Virus record (IMG/VR): IMGVR_UViG_3300044776_000069 | Coordinates: 1-42,672 of that record | Source of the DNA: a virus | Direction: 5' to 3' (one strand) | DNA: 42,672 nt | Shown here: piece by piece, positions 1-7,025 of the stretch | Layout of the letters: each line of letters opens with the position of its first letter | How positions within the stretch are numbered: position 1 is the first letter of the stretch | The notes under the pieces: model-generated | The model's input: only the letters and a program-made list of their open reading frames with translations | Told to the model about the DNA's origin: nothing | Databases searched by the model: none | Program-made: the position numbers and the translations under genes

Positions 1-284
1 AAATTCTCGAAGGTCAGCCACCGAGCGCACACATGAATCCCACGACCTCCGTAGTGTCGATATGTCTTCACGTTCGGGTTCGAGCATCGCTGCTTCATGG
101 CCTTCCAAATCTCGTATATCGACGATTTCGATCCACGGCGACGAAAGCCGTGCTTGAGCTGGGCGTCCGTGTATGGCTTGAAAATTCCCCGACCCGCGCA
201 GCTGCGCGAGCAGTATTTACCGCCACCGCGCTTGACGAGCCATGCGAAGGTCAGAAATGACTGGCCGCAACTCAAACACGCCAT
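1..284 (-). CDS. HNH/AP2-type endonuclease, N-terminal part (runs off left edge)
   Basis: The gene starts at an ATG at 284, preceded by AAGGA at 7 nt spacing, and stays open to base 1 (94 codons plus 2 nt). Residues 3-29 hold a small zinc motif (CLSCG, then YCSRSC). The rest has the phage HNH-family N-terminal pattern: IWKAMKQRCSNPN, YGGRGI and VCARW, followed by FEN at the edge. Proteins with this pattern are usually free-standing HNH nicking or homing endonucleases. The catalytic His-Asn-His region is not in the window. The piece at 42591-42672 looks like the missing C terminus of the same protein and continues in the same frame if the ends are joined. It lies 16 nt downstream of the ATPase gene. 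I am confident it is coding, and moderately sure of the family. Confidence 0.75.
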   Translation of the reverse strand, partial: MACLSCGQSFLTFAWLVKRGGGKYCSRSCAGRGIFKPYTDAQLKHGFRRRGSKSSIYEIWKAMKQRCSNPNVKTYRHYGGRGIHVCARWLTFEN

Positions 285-300
285 GGGAGTATCCTTAGGA

Positions 301-2511
301 CTACCCGACATTGGCGCGCTCGATTCCGGCTTCATCCATGCCAAACGTGACAATGCTCCATGCTCCAGCTGCTTCCGGGTCGTGAGGCGAGCAAACAAGT
401 GCGTGCGTTACGGCATCGCCCGTCGCTTCGATCCCAGCCAGGAGTCGCGCCAGCATCGCGTCGTCGCATTCCGCTGCTTCCGTGAGCAAGACGCGCAGCT
501 CGCCGCCGCGCTGCTTCAAGACCGCGCAGGTGATCGCCGCGCAAAAGACCGAATACTCGGCCCCGCTCATCGCCTGAATCGCGACCCGCCGTCCGTCGTC
601 GCGGATCCATCCGATATCGCAAACCGATTTCGAGGCCTCGAGGTAGGGCCGGTTCCCGACGCCGGCGCCGGCGAGGAAGGTGTCGATCTGCGCGATCAGT
701 CCGCCGCCGCGGCGCTCCAACTCTTCCTCGCGAATCCGCTGGAGCGCGTACTCGAGCGCTTTCGCGACGTCGACGGTCGCCTCCAGCCGGTCGATCTCGG
801 CGGCGATCGCGTCGATCTCCGTGGCGAGTGCACGCTGCGCGGTGAGGACGGAAAGCTGCTCGTCGATCCGGGCGATCCGGGCCTCCAAGCTCGCCGGCGT
901 CTCATCGGGCTCGGCGAGCACCCCGGCAAGGAGGCTTACCGATGCCTGGAGCGCGGCGATCTTCTGGAGTAGTTCCGCTGCGGCCTTCTCGGCAGCCGGG
1001 ACGCGCTCCCGCTGGCGCGTGATCTCGGAGACCGCGGCCGCGCGCTTGCGGTTGACCAGGTCGATTTCCTCGGCCGTCTCGCGCTTGCGAGACGCGACCC
1101 TCGCGTCGGCGTTGCCAGCCTGGGCACGCAGCCCGATCAGCTCCTTGTCGAGTTTCCCCCGGCGCTCGGCACGTTCGAGGTTGCGCTTGGCAGCAGCGGC
1201 CGCGGAGTCTCCATGCGTCGTCACCGTTACGCGGGCGCTCCTAAGCTGGAACTCCATCTCTTCGAGACCGGGAAGATTCGCGCACGCGATCTCCAGCAGG
1301 CGTTTCGCGCGGTCGCTGTAGGCATCGACCAGCAGAGCCTCCGCGATCTCCCGAACCTCCGCCCACGGATTCGCCTTCGCGCCGGCGAGTTCCTGCTCCA
1401 GTCCCTCGATGATCTTCTCGTAGCGCGTCAGGTCCTCGACCGGCTCGTCGACGATCCCGGCCAGCTCCCCTTCGAGGCTCTCCAGCCGCGCGCGGTCGAC
1501 GTGCACGTCATGCACGACGCCCTTCAAGCGTCCGATCTGCTCGTCGAACTCCGTGATCCTCGCCTCGCACGTCGCGATCATATCGGCCGACTCGGTCCGG
1601 ACGTGCTCAAGGCGAGCGACCGCCTGGTCGTGCTCCGGCTTCACGCGCGCGAGGTCTGCCTCTGCCTTAGCGTGTTGCCGCCCCCGGTCCGCCTGGTGGC
1701 GCGTCCGTTCGGCGACAACGCCCAGCTTCTTCTGAAGGCCCCCGCGTTCGCCCTCCAGCTCCCCGATCGGCTTGATCGGTGTCGTGGCCTGCACCCGGCT
1801 CTGAAGCTCGGTCAGGGCGCCTCTCCGGTGCTTCACGTCGCGATCCGCCGCGTTCTTCGTCTCGTTCACCCATGCGATTACCGACGGGATGCCGTTGGCG
1901 TTGAGGCTCGAGGTCAGCGCCGGAGCGATCGCTTTCAGGGCGTCGTATCGGCCCGGAGGAAGATTCGGCGCGGCCTCCCGGTGATCCAAAGGCAGTTGAT
2001 CCGGTTCCAGCCCAAGAAGCCGCGCCACCGCATAGCGCCCGACACGCACCGGCAGATCCTGATCAGCGCCCCCGCTCCCGATCAGTTGCTCGATACGCGC
2101 CGCACGCTTGGCGGGCGTCATGGAGAGAAGCTCCCGAATGTCGAGCATTTCGGCGATGTCGTCCGGGTCCGAACCGAACAGCTCAAAGATCGCCTGCTCA
2201 TGCTCCGGCTGTCCGCCCCTGGCCCACGATGCGTGACAGCGGCATGTGAACGCCTTTCCCTCGCGGGTGAGTGTCCGCGTGGCAACGCGCCCGTCGTCCA
2301 GCGTCAGCTCGACGTGAAGCTCGTGACCAGACATCAACGCCGACGTCGCGGACAACGTCCGCCCCAGCACCGGGACGAATCCCAGCGCGAGGAACCGGAT
2401 AGCGTCCGCGAGCGTCGACTTCCCTGCACCATTAGGCGCGCTGATTACGCTGTAGCGACCGATCGTCACGTCGTGATCGGCGGCCTTAAAACCTTTCGTT
2501 CGGATCCTCAT
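301..2511 (-). CDS. SMC/Rad50-like AAA ATPase of the recombination operon
   Basis: The product is 736 aa. The ATG at 2511 lies 2 nt after the RecT stop; a longer in-frame extension would overlap RecT and is rejected. A P-loop (APNGAGKST, residues 25-33) is at the N terminus. The middle is long, charged and helical (coiled-coil-like). An ABC-type signature (MSGAEYS, from residue 648) and a weak Walker B stretch (LRVLLTEAAECDD, about 672-684) are at the C terminus. This split-head architecture is that of Rad50/SbcC/RecN-type DNA-repair ATPases, and phage versions often sit beside RecT and a nuclease. I see no clear CxxC zinc hook. The Walker B is unusual, with TE where most families have DE. 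It probably assists end processing by the exonuclease and RecT upstream in the same operon. Confidence 0.8.
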   Translation of the reverse strand: MRIRTKGFKAADHDVTIGRYSVISAPNGAGKSTLADAIRFLALGFVPVLGRTLSATSALMSGHELHVELTLDDGRVATRTLTREGKAFTCRCHASWARGGQPEHEQAIFELFGSDPDDIAEMLDIRELLSMTPAKRAARIEQLIGSGGADQDLPVRVGRYAVARLLGLEPDQLPLDHREAAPNLPPGRYDALKAIAPALTSSLNANGIPSVIAWVNETKNAADRDVKHRRGALTELQSRVQATTPIKPIGELEGERGGLQKKLGVVAERTRHQADRGRQHAKAEADLARVKPEHDQAVARLEHVRTESADMIATCEARITEFDEQIGRLKGVVHDVHVDRARLESLEGELAGIVDEPVEDLTRYEKIIEGLEQELAGAKANPWAEVREIAEALLVDAYSDRAKRLLEIACANLPGLEEMEFQLRSARVTVTTHGDSAAAAAKRNLERAERRGKLDKELIGLRAQAGNADARVASRKRETAEEIDLVNRKRAAAVSEITRQRERVPAAEKAAAELLQKIAALQASVSLLAGVLAEPDETPASLEARIARIDEQLSVLTAQRALATEIDAIAAEIDRLEATVDVAKALEYALQRIREEELERRGGGLIAQIDTFLAGAGVGNRPYLEASKSVCDIGWIRDDGRRVAIQAMSGAEYSVFCAAITCAVLKQRGGELRVLLTEAAECDDAMLARLLAGIEATGDAVTHALVCSPHDPEAAGAWSIVTFGMDEAGIERANVG

Positions 2512-2513
2512 GG

Positions 2514-3362
2514 CTAGATCATCGCCCCGGCCGTGGGCTTCGCAGCCTTCGACGCGCTCTCGATCTCGCCCGTCTCCTGGTCGACCTGCGGCTTCCCGTC
2601 GCCGTTGCCAGCAGTGGGCTTCGCATCCTCCGGCTGCTTGACCTCGTTCTTGGGGTCGAGTCCGGCCGCGAAGTCCTGCGGAAGCCCAAGGTCTGCGCGC
2701 TCGTCGTTCTCGGCAACCCGCTGCACCTCGACGCTCATCGGGAGCAGCTTCACGAGCTGACGGAGCGCTGTTTTCCTCCACATCGCGGGTTCGTCATTCG
2801 GATTGTTCCACGGCGATGAATCCGACGAGGCCGCCGGCGAACGCTTCTTGATCGCGAGGATCGCGTCGGCCTCCATCACGATCCACGGCTTGCCCCCATT
2901 CTTGAGTTCCGCGTAGGCGTAAGCCGCGACCATCGCGCCGCGGTCCTTGCCGCGGTGCGCCTTGTGCTTCAGGACCGGCGGATAGTTCTGGTAATCAAAC
3001 TCGTCCTTCTCGTAGACCACGTGCGCGCCGATCTGCGCGATCTCCCCGGAGCGCCAGCACAATTGCACGAGGCCCTTGTAGCCGGCGATGAACGTCGCAA
3101 CGCCCTTGTACGGGAGGATCCAGCACTGCCCCGCCACTCCGGGTTCGAGCCCCAACGTCGCGGCTTCGAGCATCGCGGCAAGGAATGACTCCTGCGAGCA
3201 GTCCAGGAGCTTCGGCGTGCGGATCGCCGCGTTGATCGCGACGCGTGCGAGACGCTCCGGGGTGATGTGCTTCGGTAGCACGGCCCCGATCGCCTTGTAG
3301 TTCGCGCCAATCACGGCGCGCAGGTTGTTCAGTTTGACCTCGGTCGTAATGATCTGGCCCAT
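2514..3362 (-). CDS. recT: RecT-family single-strand annealing protein
   Basis: The product is 282 aa and binds single-stranded DNA to promote annealing in phage recombination. The N-terminal two thirds carry the RecT pattern: CSQESFLAAMLEAATLGLEP, then GQCWILPY, FIAGYKGLVQL, the region around VYEKDEFDY, and DEPAMWRKTALRQLVKLLP near residue 200. The C-terminal 60 residues are low-complexity and charged, as is common for RecT tails. The ATG is 2 nt downstream of the exonuclease stop, so the exonuclease, RecT and ATPase genes form a compact operon. Length matches the family. Confidence 0.95.
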   Translation of the reverse strand: MGQIITTEVKLNNLRAVIGANYKAIGAVLPKHITPERLARVAINAAIRTPKLLDCSQESFLAAMLEAATLGLEPGVAGQCWILPYKGVATFIAGYKGLVQLCWRSGEIAQIGAHVVYEKDEFDYQNYPPVLKHKAHRGKDRGAMVAAYAYAELKNGGKPWIVMEADAILAIKKRSPAASSDSSPWNNPNDEPAMWRKTALRQLVKLLPMSVEVQRVAENDERADLGLPQDFAAGLDPKNEVKQPEDAKPTAGNGDGKPQVDQETGEIESASKAAKPTAGAMI

Positions 3363-3364
3363 GG

Positions 3365-4342
3365 CTAGTTCACGGTTCCTTTCTTCTTGAGCAGGAGAAG
3401 CGGACGGACGTCAACGCGCCGTTCGTACTTCGCCTTGAGGTGCGCCGGAATGTCGTAGACCGGCCGCGTGTGCGTCTTGTAGCTGTAGGTTGTGTTGTCG
3501 GCGAGCCGGCCGTAGCTTGCCTCTCCGATCGCGAGACGGATACGGTTCTTGAGCGTTTCGACCGTCGCCTCGATCAGTTCCTGCTCCCCAACCGCTTCGC
3601 GCAGCTGCTGGTGGATTTCGAAAAACTCGCCGGGCAATTCGACGGTGACGCCGGCGGCGCGCTCCGGGAACATCTTGAGGATTGCCTCGACCGTCTCGTC
3701 TCTGGCGTCGATCCAGTGCGCGGGGATCGCCTCGCGTTCCGTCACGAAGCGCCAGAACTCCGCACAGCGCGGGATCAGCGTCTGCTCGATATAGTCGTCG
3801 TCGCGTCGCACGTCCGCCCACACGAGCCGCCCGCGGTCCAGCAGCGCAACCGCGGTTCCCCACGCATGGCCGCAAACCGCCATTTCGTGTTGCATCTGCG
3901 CCCACGTGTCGATCGGCGGCCCTTCCTTCCAGTCCGAGACGCGCCCGGTGTTCTTGACCTGGACGATGCCGGGTCCGTCGTGATCCTCGGCTTCCTGCTC
4001 GCCGTCGGGTGTCGCGATCAGGAACGGGTGCTCGATCGACTGGAGCAGCACGCCTGTCGTCAGCACCTTCCGCCCGGTCTCGTCGAAATATTCGTCGAGA
4101 ATCAGCGGCTCAAGTTTCTTCCCCCAGCGCATGACTTCGGTCTCATCGTTGGCATCGAGAAGCCCCAGCTTCTGGCCGTAGATTTTCACCGTCGACCCAT
4201 AGGGCGAGAGCCCGGTGATCGTTGGCGACTCACTGGCGCCGACTCCGCTTTCGCGCCGGAGCGCGAGCCAGTCGGCGTCGTTCTTCCCGTCGCGTAGCAG
4301 TAGCACGCGATTTTGCTTGACGATTTTTTCTGGAATAGCCAT
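3365..4342 (-). CDS. YqaJ-type (lambda Exo-like) recombination exonuclease
   Basis: The product is 325 aa and is the predicted partner nuclease of RecT, resecting double-strand ends. Family marks are W25-x-x-LR with GVGASE (33-38), the LEPLI segment around E78, ATPDGE (110-115), and the Q-rich helix WAQMQHEM (147-154). At the place of the catalytic E-x-K motif the sequence reads Q128-V-K130, so the metal-binding glutamate appears replaced by glutamine (codon CAG; GAG would restore it). This is either a sequencing error, a real inactivating change, or a variant site. The start at 4342 is preceded by GGAG at good spacing. Confidence 0.9.
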   Translation of the reverse strand: MAIPEKIVKQNRVLLLRDGKNDADWLALRRESGVGASESPTITGLSPYGSTVKIYGQKLGLLDANDETEVMRWGKKLEPLILDEYFDETGRKVLTTGVLLQSIEHPFLIATPDGEQEAEDHDGPGIVQVKNTGRVSDWKEGPPIDTWAQMQHEMAVCGHAWGTAVALLDRGRLVWADVRRDDDYIEQTLIPRCAEFWRFVTEREAIPAHWIDARDETVEAILKMFPERAAGVTVELPGEFFEIHQQLREAVGEQELIEATVETLKNRIRLAIGEASYGRLADNTTYSYKTHTRPVYDIPAHLKAKYERRVDVRPLLLLKKKGTVN

Positions 4343-4409
4343 GGTCGTCTCCTATCGTTCGGTTACCTGCGCGCCTCGCGAGCTCATCACTTGCGGGGCG
4401 CGCGTCTTT

Positions 4410-4763
4410 TCATCCCTTGTTGAAAGCACGCGGACGCTCGCTCGCTTCCTTCGCAGTCACCACACGCGGGTTGCACTTCGGGCACGTCGATCGCGATCCC
4501 GTCGCCGAGTACTTCGCACCGCAGTCGTCGCATTCCTTGGTGCGCGGCCATCCCCCGCCCTTTCCAGCGCCCTTGTTCGGCGGCGGCGCCTGGTCCGCGT
4601 ACCCCTTAACCGCCAGCTTCCGCCCACGCTTCACCGCTGTACCCCCCCCATTTTTTTCATCGCCGTCGACGAGCTTCTCCAGCACCGCGATCGCGTCACC
4701 GAGCTGCGCGTGCTCAACGCGCATTTCATCGAGAGCCGTCTTGAGGGACTCGCGCGCGCTCAT
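4410..4763 (-). CDS. Small zinc-ribbon protein
   Basis: The product is 117 aa. I chose the ATG at 4763 because it overlaps the upstream stop as ATGA. The N-terminal 35 residues look helical (RESLKTALDEMRVEHAQLGDA). A flexible Gly/Pro/Lys-rich linker follows, then a zinc-ribbon with CDDC (78-81) and CPKC (94-97). The tail is basic. It sits between the lipoprotein-like gene and the exonuclease in the early operon. Function unknown; a DNA- or RNA-binding accessory of the recombination module is possible but is inference. Confidence 0.75.
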   Translation of the reverse strand: MSARESLKTALDEMRVEHAQLGDAIAVLEKLVDGDEKNGGGTAVKRGRKLAVKGYADQAPPPNKGAGKGGGWPRTKECDDCGAKYSATGSRSTCPKCNPRVVTAKEASERPRAFNKG

Positions 4764-5575
4764 CGCTTGTACCCCATGTCGCCGCCTCCCCACCACGACC
4801 ACGAAATCGGTTCATAGTAGTCCTCAATCATACCGCCTCGCCCACCGCCCTTGCGTTCCTTTGGCGGGGGGGGTGGTGGTGTCGAATATCCACAGATGCA
4901 CGGGTTGATTGGACACCAGTCTGCGTGGCCCACCGCTTCAGGCGCACTCGCCATAGCAGACAGCGTGGAGAGCAGCGCATGCCGCTGGCTCGCCGTCTCA
5001 CCGATTGGCTCCAACGGGACGCCGGTCGAGCTAACAGGAGCTTCTTCATGCGGGCAGTTGCATGGCAAGCAGTAGACCGTCGGGAACCCCTTGATGGCGC
5101 AATTCTCGAACGTATTGCTCGACCCGCCGTCGCACCACCAGCTTGAGTAGATGCGGCGGTACTGGATCGTCGCGTGGTGAGTCCCGTACTCGACGCAGAT
5201 ATTCGCGTAGGGAATCTCGGCCGTGAAGACCCACAGGTTGTTGCCGAGGTTGGTGGACGTGAATATCGGGTTCGTGTCCGGGTCCTCGTAGAGACTGCAC
5301 TGGACGACACAATTTGGCGGCCAGTAGAACCACAGCTTTGATTGCGGGGCCGGACTCGCGATCGTGTTCGACGGAAACTGGATATACCACGTGACGCGCC
5401 CCCACTTGTTCCCGTCGTCGTCGCAGAATGATTCCCACGTTTCATTGCTCAAGACGGCCGAGCCAGAACAGCCCGTTGTGACCACGCGCGTCGGGCCAAC
5501 GAGATGCGGCGGCGAATCGGGGCCGGGGTCACCACAGGAAATAGCGATCAGGACTATCAACAGCAAGCGCTTCAC
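4760..5575 (-). CDS. Secreted Cys-rich lipoprotein-like protein
   Basis: The product is 271 aa from a GTG at 5575 with AGGAAG about 8 nt upstream. Residues 1-13 form a signal sequence (MKRLLLIVLIAIS) followed by Cys14, resembling a lipobox, although Ala at -3 is atypical. The mature part is rich in Cys, Trp and Tyr, with several Cys pairs (for example CLPCNC and CPINPCICG). It ends in a polyproline run and a Gly/Arg-rich tail (residues about 232-250). I recognise no domain. A secreted, probably disulfide-bonded protein in a recombination operon is unusual. A role at the host envelope, such as superinfection exclusion, is conceivable but unproven. Confidence 0.75.
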   Translation of the reverse strand: MKRLLLIVLIAISCGDPGPDSPPHLVGPTRVVTTGCSGSAVLSNETWESFCDDDGNKWGRVTWYIQFPSNTIASPAPQSKLWFYWPPNCVVQCSLYEDPDTNPIFTSTNLGNNLWVFTAEIPYANICVEYGTHHATIQYRRIYSSWWCDGGSSNTFENCAIKGFPTVYCLPCNCPHEEAPVSSTGVPLEPIGETASQRHALLSTLSAMASAPEAVGHADWCPINPCICGYSTPPPPPPKERKGGGRGGMIEDYYEPISWSWWGGGDMGYKR

Positions 5576-5581
5576 TGTGTG

Positions 5582-5971
5582 TCACTTCCTCTCGCGTATT
5601 CTTTTGCAGGTTCGGCATCCACGATTTCGCTGTTTTTGTCGATAGGTGTTCTCTGGGGTGAACTCATGCCCGCGGATGCAATGCGTTTGCTTCGCTTTTC
5701 TAGAAGCAATCGAGATTGAGTTCTCAAGGCTGTTCTGTCTCGGAGTGGCAACCCGAAGATGGATTGGATTGACACAGCAACGTACCCTGCAAACGTGGTC
5801 GATTTGCATCCCCGTGGGGATGGGCCCATTGACCAGCTCATAGGCAAGGCGATGCGCTAGAAAAGACTTTCCGTTCACTTCGGTCCGTCCATAGCCATCG
5901 GTCAATGCTCCGAGCCACACATGGCAACCTGTGTTCGGCTCTGCGACCCACTTGCTTTCAAATCGCGTCAC
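5582..5971 (-). CDS. HNH homing-type endonuclease
   Basis: The product is 129 aa from a GTG at 5971, 4 nt after the upstream stop. A TTG at 5986 in the same frame would add 5 residues and overlap the neighbour. The GTG gives the usual family start MTRFESKW. Motifs are GCHVWLGA (15-22), HRLAYEL (40-46), the HNH core QIDHVCRVRCCVNPIHL (56-72) and TPRQN (76-80). A C-terminal zinc knuckle follows (C98, H102, C119, C122). All key HNH residues are present, so it is probably active. Such genes are mobile in phages; it interrupts an otherwise tightly coupled early operon. Confidence 0.93.
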   Translation of the reverse strand: MTRFESKWVAEPNTGCHVWLGALTDGYGRTEVNGKSFLAHRLAYELVNGPIPTGMQIDHVCRVRCCVNPIHLRVATPRQNSLENSISIASRKAKQTHCIRGHEFTPENTYRQKQRNRGCRTCKRIRERK

Positions 5972-5975
5972 ACAA

Positions 5976-6146
5976 TCACCGCCCAACGTTGATGCCGATG
6001 ATCGCGACGATGGCCGCGAGAATCAGGAACACGTCGAGCGTGCGCCGCGCCCGCGCCACCCAGTGATCGATGCGGTCCTGGCGACGGATCGCAGCTCGCG
6101 TCACCTCGTAATCCGGCCATGAGTCGGCCCAGGTGGCGTACGTCAT
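5976..6146 (-). CDS. Small single-span membrane protein
   Basis: The product is 56 aa. The ATG at 6146 overlaps the previous stop as ATGA. The N-terminal 37 residues are charged (ATWADSWPDYEV, RRQDRIDHWVARARR), then one membrane segment (LDVFLILAAIVAIIGINV) runs almost to the C terminus. No family is recognised. Coupled translation with the acidic protein upstream supports it as a real gene. Confidence 0.7.
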   Translation of the reverse strand: MTYATWADSWPDYEVTRAAIRRQDRIDHWVARARRTLDVFLILAAIVAIIGINVGR

Positions 6147-6475
6147 GACGCCTCCCCGACGGGCACCGGCGTTTCGCCAGCGACCTCCTGCTCCTTGCAC
6201 ACTTCGCACTCGCTCGGATTGGCGTTGTGCACGCACCAATCAGATTCCTCGTCCTCGCTGCCGCCGGGCTGGTCGAAGAGGCTCCCCGTCGTGTCCGCGG
6301 GCGCTTCCGGCGCTTCCGGCTCCGGCTCCCGTTCGAAGAAGTCGATGTCGCACGTCATGCCGGCGAGCAGTCCGAGCGACGCCCAGGCCTCACGGTTCAT
6401 CTCCGCCGCGATCTTCACGTCGATTCCCTTGCCGTCCTTCGTGTTGACGGCCACGATTTCTCCAACGAGTCTCAT
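6143..6475 (-). CDS. Small acidic protein with C-terminal Cys cluster
   Basis: The product is 110 aa. The ATG at 6475 is chosen because it has a strong AGGAGGT ribosome site 8 nt upstream and an ATGA overlap with the preceding gene; a longer frame to 6535 lacks both. Residues 1-50 look like a compact fold (MRLVGEIVAVNTKDGKGIDVKI, split by no gap). The remainder is acidic and Pro-rich, with a terminal Cys/His cluster (WCVHNANPSECEVCKEQ) resembling a short zinc motif. No function assigned. Confidence 0.75.
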   Translation of the reverse strand: MRLVGEIVAVNTKDGKGIDVKIAAEMNREAWASLGLLAGMTCDIDFFEREPEPEAPEAPADTTGSLFDQPGGSEDEESDWCVHNANPSECEVCKEQEVAGETPVPVGEAS

Positions 6476-6705
6476 GCGCTGACCTCCTGTTTTCGTTCGA
6501 GCCAGTAGAGCCACACGTTCTTTCGTCGTTCGCACGTGATCGGATACCCATTCGCTCGCAGTTCCGCGACCGCCGAGTTGACGGCGCAGACGTGGGCCGT
6601 CTCGATCAACTCCCGAGTCGTCCAGCGGCCCCCGCGTTGCAGGGTTTCCAGCACCCGCTGAAGCCGTGGACTGGTCTCGATTCGGGCCGCGTGCATCCGG
6701 TTCAT
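6472..6705 (-). CDS. Winged-helix DNA-binding protein (probable early regulator)
   Basis: The product is 77 aa. It matches a small winged helix: helix LQRVLETLQRGGRWTTREL, recognition-like helix NSAVAELRANGYPI, then a beta-wing (CERRKNVWLYWL). The ATG at 6705 was preferred over the one at 6696 because the predicted transcription start of promoter P1 falls on it. It is the first gene of the leftward early operon and sits beside repeated operator-like blocks, so autoregulation at those blocks is a reasonable inference. It also resembles small helix-turn-helix proteins that phages use in replication or assembly control. Confidence 0.8.
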   Translation of the reverse strand: MNRMHAARIETSPRLQRVLETLQRGGRWTTRELIETAHVCAVNSAVAELRANGYPITCERRKNVWLYWLERKQEVSA

Positions 6706-6711
6706 ACCACC

Positions 6712-6755
6712 ACCTTATGCGAGTCCCGCGCCAGCGTCAAGGGATAATTTTATCC
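6712..6755 (-). promoter_or_regulatory. Promoter P1 for the leftward early operon (leaderless)
   Basis: Read on the minus strand: an upstream block GGATAAAATTATCC (6755-6742) leads into -35 TTGACG (6740-6735), a 17-nt spacer, and a -10 TAAGGT (6717-6712). Six nt separate the -10 from the ATG at 6705, so the expected start site is the A of the start codon and no ribosome site is possible. The upstream block is itself an inverted repeat (GGATAA-tt-TTATCC), a plausible operator. The block is repeated at 6975-6995. Confidence 0.6.
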
Positions 6756-6938
6756 AACCGATTGATTATTCGTAACCTCAATAGTTTCAAGGCGTTTCTT
6801 GCGCTTCCAATCCCTGCGCTTGCGGGTAGCTCGGGCTTTTGCACACATTGGGCACCGCCTCATTTGCACGGGACATGGCACCGGGAGTTGCTTTCTGCAA
6901 TCCCGGCAGGTCCGCTTTCTGTTGGTGTATCCATTCAT
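6750..6938 (-). CDS. Small basic zinc-ribbon protein
   Basis: The product is 62 aa from the ATG at 6938; extending to 7037 would run across two promoters and is rejected. It has CRDC and CPMC pairs with an extra Cys in the loop, followed by a strongly basic tail (KARATRKRRDWKRKKR), suggesting nucleic-acid binding. There is no ribosome site upstream, but a TTGACA-17-GAAACT promoter ends 6 nt before the ATG (P3), giving a leaderless start like its neighbours. Its 3' end overlaps the upstream element of P1. Confidence 0.6.
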   Translation of the reverse strand: MNGYTNRKRTCRDCRKQLPVPCPVQMRRCPMCAKARATRKRRDWKRKKRLETIEVTNNQSVG

Positions 6939-6944
6939 GTGGAG

Positions 6945-6988
6945 AGTTTCGACGTGTGGCGGAAAGTTGTCAAGGGACAAAATTAGCC
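6945..6988 (-). promoter_or_regulatory. Promoter P3 for the small zinc-ribbon gene
   Basis: On the minus strand, -35 TTGACA (6973-6968), a 17-nt spacer and -10 GAAACT (6950-6945). There are 6 nt between -10 and the ATG at 6938. The -10 is poor, but the -35, its upstream extension (GGCTAATTTTGTCC, 6988-6975) and the geometry match P1 and P2. P3 is back-to-back with P2. Confidence 0.4.
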
Positions 6989-6994
6989 CTTGAC
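6969..6994. promoter_or_regulatory. Palindromic operator-like element spanning two divergent -35 boxes
   Basis: A perfect 8-bp inverted repeat, GTCAAGGG (6969-6976) and CCCTTGAC (6987-6994), with a 10-nt AT-rich centre. It contains the -35 hexamer of the rightward promoter P2 and that of the leftward promoter P3. A protein bound here would control both directions at once. Confidence 0.55.
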
Positions 6995-7018
6995 GGAAAA
7001 TGTGCGCGCGGATAATGT
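6975..7018 (+). promoter_or_regulatory. Promoter P2 for the helicase-methyltransferase gene (leaderless)
   Basis: The block GGACAAAATTAGCC (6975-6988) leads to -35 TTGACG (6990-6995), a 17-nt spacer, and -10 TAATGT (7013-7018). Seven nt separate it from the ATG at 7026. It is 19 of 21 bases identical to P1 across the extended -35 block. No ribosome-binding sequence precedes the ATG. Confidence 0.65.
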
Positions 7019-7025
7019 TGTCCGC

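Noticed and set aside
97-972. Long plus-strand frame opposite the ATPase gene
   Set aside because: Composition is that of a shadow of the minus-strand ATPase and HNH genes; Arg- and Pro-rich with no motifs.
1213-2517. 434-codon plus-strand frame
   Set aside because: Antisense shadow of the ATPase; no ribosome site and no recognisable fold.
6990-7025. Earlier TTG start for the methyltransferase
   Set aside because: It lies inside the -35 box of its own promoter.
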